Of a stretch of 64,000 bases of DNA, positions 61,472-64,000 are shown piece after piece. The notes under the pieces were generated by a model. The model was not told the DNA's origin and made no database searches. It saw only the letters and a program-made list of their open reading frames with translations. The stretch lies in NCBI GenBank assembly GCA_037144355.1, contig JBAWWY010000006.1, positions 1-64,000 of the forward strand. The letters run 5' to 3'. The stretch's first letter is position 1, and every line of letters begins with the position of its first letter. A program made the translations under genes and the position numbers. This DNA comes from JBAWWY01 sp037144355 (lineage in GTDB: Bacteria; Bacillota; Clostridia; Peptostreptococcales; Anaerovoracaceae).

Positions 61472-61942
61472 AGCAAAATTCTAATGATATCACCAAAAAA
61501 ATGTACCAGCTGCAAAACTTGCGAAGTTATTTGTTCTTTTACCAAGACAAAGGGCTTCAATCCCAAGAATGCTGCAGTTACAGTACACGAGTATGAGGAA
61601 GTTGGAATTGCAGTACCTATGATGTGCATGCAATGCGAGGATGCCGCCTGCCAGAATATTTGCCCTGTCTCTGCAATTACAAAGGATCCAAATGGGACTA
61701 CCCTGATTAATTTTGACAAATGCATTGGGTGCAAGATGTGTGTAAGCGCATGTCCATTTGGCAACATGTCCATAAGCTTGGAAAACAGAAGAATGGTCAA
61801 ATGCGATCTCTGCGATGGCGCTCCATTATGTGCGGAGTTCTGCCCTTCCAGTGCCATCAGCTATGTTGAAGCCACTGGACTAAATATTTTAAAGAAGAAA
61901 GACCTTGCCCGTAAATTCAAAGAACTTACAGAGGAGGTGTAG
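61469..61942 (+). CDS. Polyferredoxin subunit with four [4Fe-4S] motifs
   Basis: A 157-residue iron-sulfur protein of the HydN/DMSO-reductase-B type. Sixteen cysteines fall into four groups: CTSCKTCEVIC (about 12-22), CMQCEDAACQNIC, CIGCKMCVSACP and CDLCDGAPLCAEFCP. This is enough for four cubane clusters. It lies three bases before the AOR gene and should pass electrons between AOR and a carrier such as ferredoxin. The ATG at 61469 has GGAGAG five bases before it. An in-frame GTG at 61442 lies inside the stronger AAAGGAGGTG site and is not used here. Confidence 0.92.
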   Translation: MSKILMISPKKCTSCKTCEVICSFTKTKGFNPKNAAVTVHEYEEVGIAVPMMCMQCEDAACQNICPVSAITKDPNGTTLINFDKCIGCKMCVSACPFGNMSISLENRRMVKCDLCDGAPLCAEFCPSSAISYVEATGLNILKKKDLARKFKELTEEV

Positions 61943-61945
61943 AGA

Positions 61946-63751
61946 ATGAACGGCTGGATGGGAACAATATTAAGAGTGAATCTTGCAAATGGAACAATAA
62001 TAAAAGAAAAATTGAACCAGAAATTTGCAAAAGAATACATCGGCGCCCGAGGTCTCGGCACCAAATACTATACTGACGAGGTAAAACCTGATGTAGATGC
62101 TTTTAGCGATGAAAATAATCTTTTATTCATGGCAGGCCCGCTTACAGGAACTTTCGCCACATCAGGCGCCCGCTACAATGTAGTGACCAAAGGTCCCCTT
62201 ACTGGAACTATTGCTGCATCCAACTCTGGAGGGTCCTTTGGGCCAGAACTCAAGATGGCTGGATATGACGGCATAATTTTCGAAGGCAAATCAAAAAAAC
62301 CAGTATATCTTCAGATTGAAGATGATGATGTAAAGTTGGTGGATGCCAAGGATCTTTGGGGCAAGAACACCCACGAAACAACAGATATGCTTAATGAAAA
62401 ACTTGGTTCTGATTTCAAGGTAGCTTGCATTGGACCTGCCGGTGAAAAGAAGGTATTGTTCGCCGGTGTTATGAATGATAAGAACAGAGCTGCCGGCCGT
62501 ACAGGAGTCGGCGCTGTCATGGGAGACAAAAATCTCAAGGCTGTTGCCGTAAAAGGGACCAAGACTATCAGAGTGGCAGATCCCGCAGCTTTCTTTGAAG
62601 CTTGCAAGGATGCAAGAGTTAAACTCAAAGCCAATCCCGTAACTGGAGCCGGTCTTCCTGCATATGGAACAGAAATCCTTGTCAATATCGTCAATGGTGT
62701 TGGTGGATTCCCAGCAGGCAACTGGCAGGCATCCGAATACGACAAGGCTGACGATACCGGTGGTGAATCCCTGGTTGCGAAATACTTGATTAGAAATAAA
62801 GGCTGTTTCGCCTGCTCCATAGGTTGTGGAAGATTGACCAAACTGAATGGCAAATATGATTCAATTGGCGAAGGTCCAGAATACGAAGCTGCTTGGGCTA
62901 TGGGTGGAGATTGCAAAATCAATGACCTTGCAGCTATAACTAAAGCCAATTTCATATGCAACGAACTTGGAATGGATCCAATAACCATGGGGTCAACTAT
63001 TGCCTGCGCAATGGAAATGTATGAGAAAGGATTTTTGACTGAAAAAGAAATCGGTATGCCACTTGAATGGGGAGATGCCGATGCCTTGGTAAAATTGACC
63101 ACAATGATTGGAATGAGAGAAGGATTCGGAGACATTATGGCCCTAGGCTCCTACAGAATGGCTGAAAAATATGGTCATCCCGAACTTTCCATGTCAGTCA
63201 AAAAACAGGAAATGCCTGCTTATGATGGACGTGCGATTCAAGGAATTGGCCTCAACTATGCAACTTCCAACAGGGGTGGCTGCCATGTCAGAGGTTATAT
63301 GATATCCCCTGAAGTTTTAGGTCTTCCATTCAAGGTAGATCAGTTTGAAACAAAGGGAAAGGCAGCGTTGCTCAAGATCTTCCAAGATCTGACCGCCGTA
63401 GTCGATTCTTCTGGCCTATGTCTATTTACCACATTTGGGATAGGTCTTCCAGAAATTGCCGCCATGTATAGAACCGCAACTGGTGAAAATATTACAGATG
63501 AGGATCTACTCAAGGCGGGAGACAGGATTTGGAACTTGGAAAAACAGTATAACTTGAAGAATGGCTTTACAAAGGCAGATGACACTTTGCCACCAAGACT
63601 TCTCAGCGAGCCCGTCACTTCCGGCCCTGCCAAGGGAAGAGTGAACGAGCTTGAAGTAATGCTCAAGGAATACTATGAGCTAAGAGGCTGGGACAAAAAT
63701 GGAATTCCAACTGCTGCAAAGCTGAAAGATTTAGGCTTGCCTGAAAACTAA
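61946..63751 (+). CDS. aor: Aldehyde:ferredoxin oxidoreductase (tungsten/molybdenum pterin enzyme)
   Basis: A 601-residue enzyme oxidising aldehydes to acids with ferredoxin, or reducing acids in reverse. The N-terminal pterin-binding domain (about 1-205) includes YIGARGLGTKYY and NSGGSFGPELK. The [4Fe-4S] ligands are Cys287, Cys290, Cys294 and Cys492, almost the numbering of the Pyrococcus furiosus enzyme (288, 291, 295, 494). Other pterin contacts lie in MNDKNRAAGRTGVGAVMG. GAGGAGGTG precedes the ATG. The neighbouring polyferredoxin and MoaD-like genes fit an AOR operon. It could detoxify or use aldehydes, including acetaldehyde. Confidence 0.95.
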   Translation: MNGWMGTILRVNLANGTIIKEKLNQKFAKEYIGARGLGTKYYTDEVKPDVDAFSDENNLLFMAGPLTGTFATSGARYNVVTKGPLTGTIAASNSGGSFGPELKMAGYDGIIFEGKSKKPVYLQIEDDDVKLVDAKDLWGKNTHETTDMLNEKLGSDFKVACIGPAGEKKVLFAGVMNDKNRAAGRTGVGAVMGDKNLKAVAVKGTKTIRVADPAAFFEACKDARVKLKANPVTGAGLPAYGTEILVNIVNGVGGFPAGNWQASEYDKADDTGGESLVAKYLIRNKGCFACSIGCGRLTKLNGKYDSIGEGPEYEAAWAMGGDCKINDLAAITKANFICNELGMDPITMGSTIACAMEMYEKGFLTEKEIGMPLEWGDADALVKLTTMIGMREGFGDIMALGSYRMAEKYGHPELSMSVKKQEMPAYDGRAIQGIGLNYATSNRGGCHVRGYMISPEVLGLPFKVDQFETKGKAALLKIFQDLTAVVDSSGLCLFTTFGIGLPEIAAMYRTATGENITDEDLLKAGDRIWNLEKQYNLKNGFTKADDTLPPRLLSEPVTSGPAKGRVNELEVMLKEYYELRGWDKNGIPTAAKLKDLGLPEN

Positions 63752-63826
63752 GCTTATAAATCCGCTTTTGCGAAAATTTATCGCAAATAAAAATATTCAA
63801 CACTAATATATAATTACATTATAAAT

Positions 63827-63883
63827 AGAGGCTGCATGTAAACAGAATGGGAAACTTCCCGAAGTGCTTTCCATACAGCCTCT
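63827..63883 (+). terminator. Hairpin terminator (possibly partial) after AOR
   Basis: Outer arms AGAGGCTG (63827-63834) and CAGCCTCT (63876-63883) enclose a second small hairpin (GGGAA/TTCCC). A T-rich tail follows. Since the MoaD-like gene begins 27 bases later in the same direction, some read-through is likely. Confidence 0.75.
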
Positions 63884-63909
63884 TTCTTTCAAACCAAGTG
63901 AGGATCTAA

Positions 63910-64000
63910 ATGATTGTAAAGTTTTTTGCTGACCTGCGAGACATTAGCAAATCAAAAGAAATAGAAATGGAAGCACCCCAGGATATTGAGGCGCTACTTA
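63910..64000 (+). CDS. MoaD/ThiS-like sulfur carrier protein, N-terminal part
   Basis: The first 30 codons (MIVKFFADLRDISKSKEIEM and on) run off the right edge. The opening beta-strand pattern VKFFADLRDI is typical of MoaD, the small subunit of molybdopterin synthase that donates sulfur to the pterin cofactor. GAGG stands before the ATG. Its position after AOR supports a role in tungsto- or molybdopterin synthesis. Confidence 0.72.
   Translation, partial: MIVKFFADLRDISKSKEIEMEAPQDIEALL

Noticed and set aside
62311..63135. 274-codon open frame on the minus strand inside AOR
   Set aside because: It is antisense to a well-conserved enzyme, has no ribosome site and no recognisable domain; it reflects codon bias of the AOR gene.

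Overview
The window looks like the chromosome of an anaerobic, AT-rich member of the Clostridia. The signs are crotonase beside the start of a 3-hydroxyacyl-CoA dehydrogenase, S-layer-homology (SLH) proteins, a FabK-type fatty-acid operon under a MarR/FabT-like regulator, a DUF1846 protein, and an aldehyde:ferredoxin oxidoreductase with its own polyferredoxin. Strong AGGAGG Shine-Dalgarno sites and consensus sigma-A promoters fit this. The genus cannot be fixed from the sequence. No tRNA, rRNA, CRISPR array or intact insertion sequence was seen.

Layout. 1-3.1 kb: butyrate-type beta-oxidation genes (partial 3-hydroxyacyl-CoA dehydrogenase, crotonase) and a PAS-PAS-GGDEF-HD-GYP cyclic-di-GMP enzyme. 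3.4-12.2 kb: a surface module with an O-antigen-ligase-like membrane protein, two SLH proteins, a TolC-like exported protein and a probable major S-layer protein. Most of these have their own promoter and terminator, and four of the promoters share a G-tract just before the -10 box. 12.5-41.4 kb: one long leftward gene cluster for a surface glycan, visibly more AT-rich than the flanking genes. Read in the direction of transcription it holds a 4-epimerase, a WbaP-like initiating transferase, a rhamnosyltransferase-like enzyme, rfbA-D-B-C, a Wzm/Wzt ABC exporter, an acyltransferase, a methyltransferase, fdtA/fdtB, three glycosyltransferases, a GT-C-like membrane protein, a NeuD-like acyltransferase, a DUF849 enzyme, rfbF-G-H, gtrA, acetaldehyde dehydrogenase, 4-hydroxy-2-oxovalerate aldolase, a TPP enzyme, an SDR reductase and gtrB. 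41.5-47.1 kb: a 1,884-residue exported protein of unknown function. 47.4-53.9 kb: DUF1846, S41 protease, DUF1934, D-Ala-D-Ala ligase, a small export protein and an odd SGNH hydrolase, with a decayed repeat element at 49.0-49.35 kb. 54.1-61.2 kb: the operon fabH-K-D-G-F-Z, marR and a nitronate-monooxygenase-like gene, headed by a consensus promoter and a near-perfect FabT box. 61.3-64 kb: a divergent operon with a long structured leader, a 16-cysteine ferredoxin, tungsten-type AOR and the start of a MoaD-like protein.

How the parts work together. The co-location of a WbaP-like initiator, rhamnose genes, fdtAB, Wzm/Wzt, an O-antigen-ligase-like protein and an S-layer gene resembles the S-layer glycosylation loci of Aneurinibacillus and Geobacillus, so the cluster probably makes an S-layer or cell-wall glycan. 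The most interesting part is its distal end (13.4-21.7 kb). A CDP-3,6-dideoxy-4-ketohexose pathway sits with a YerE-like TPP enzyme and its reductase, as in yersiniose synthesis, but with an acetaldehyde dehydrogenase and a 4-hydroxy-2-oxovalerate aldolase added. Run in the synthetic direction these two would supply a five-carbon 2-oxo acid. Decarboxylative transfer of its four-carbon remainder to C4 followed by reduction gives a 3,6,8-trideoxy-4-C-(1-hydroxyethyl)octose, which is the constitution of erwiniose. This is an inference from gene content.
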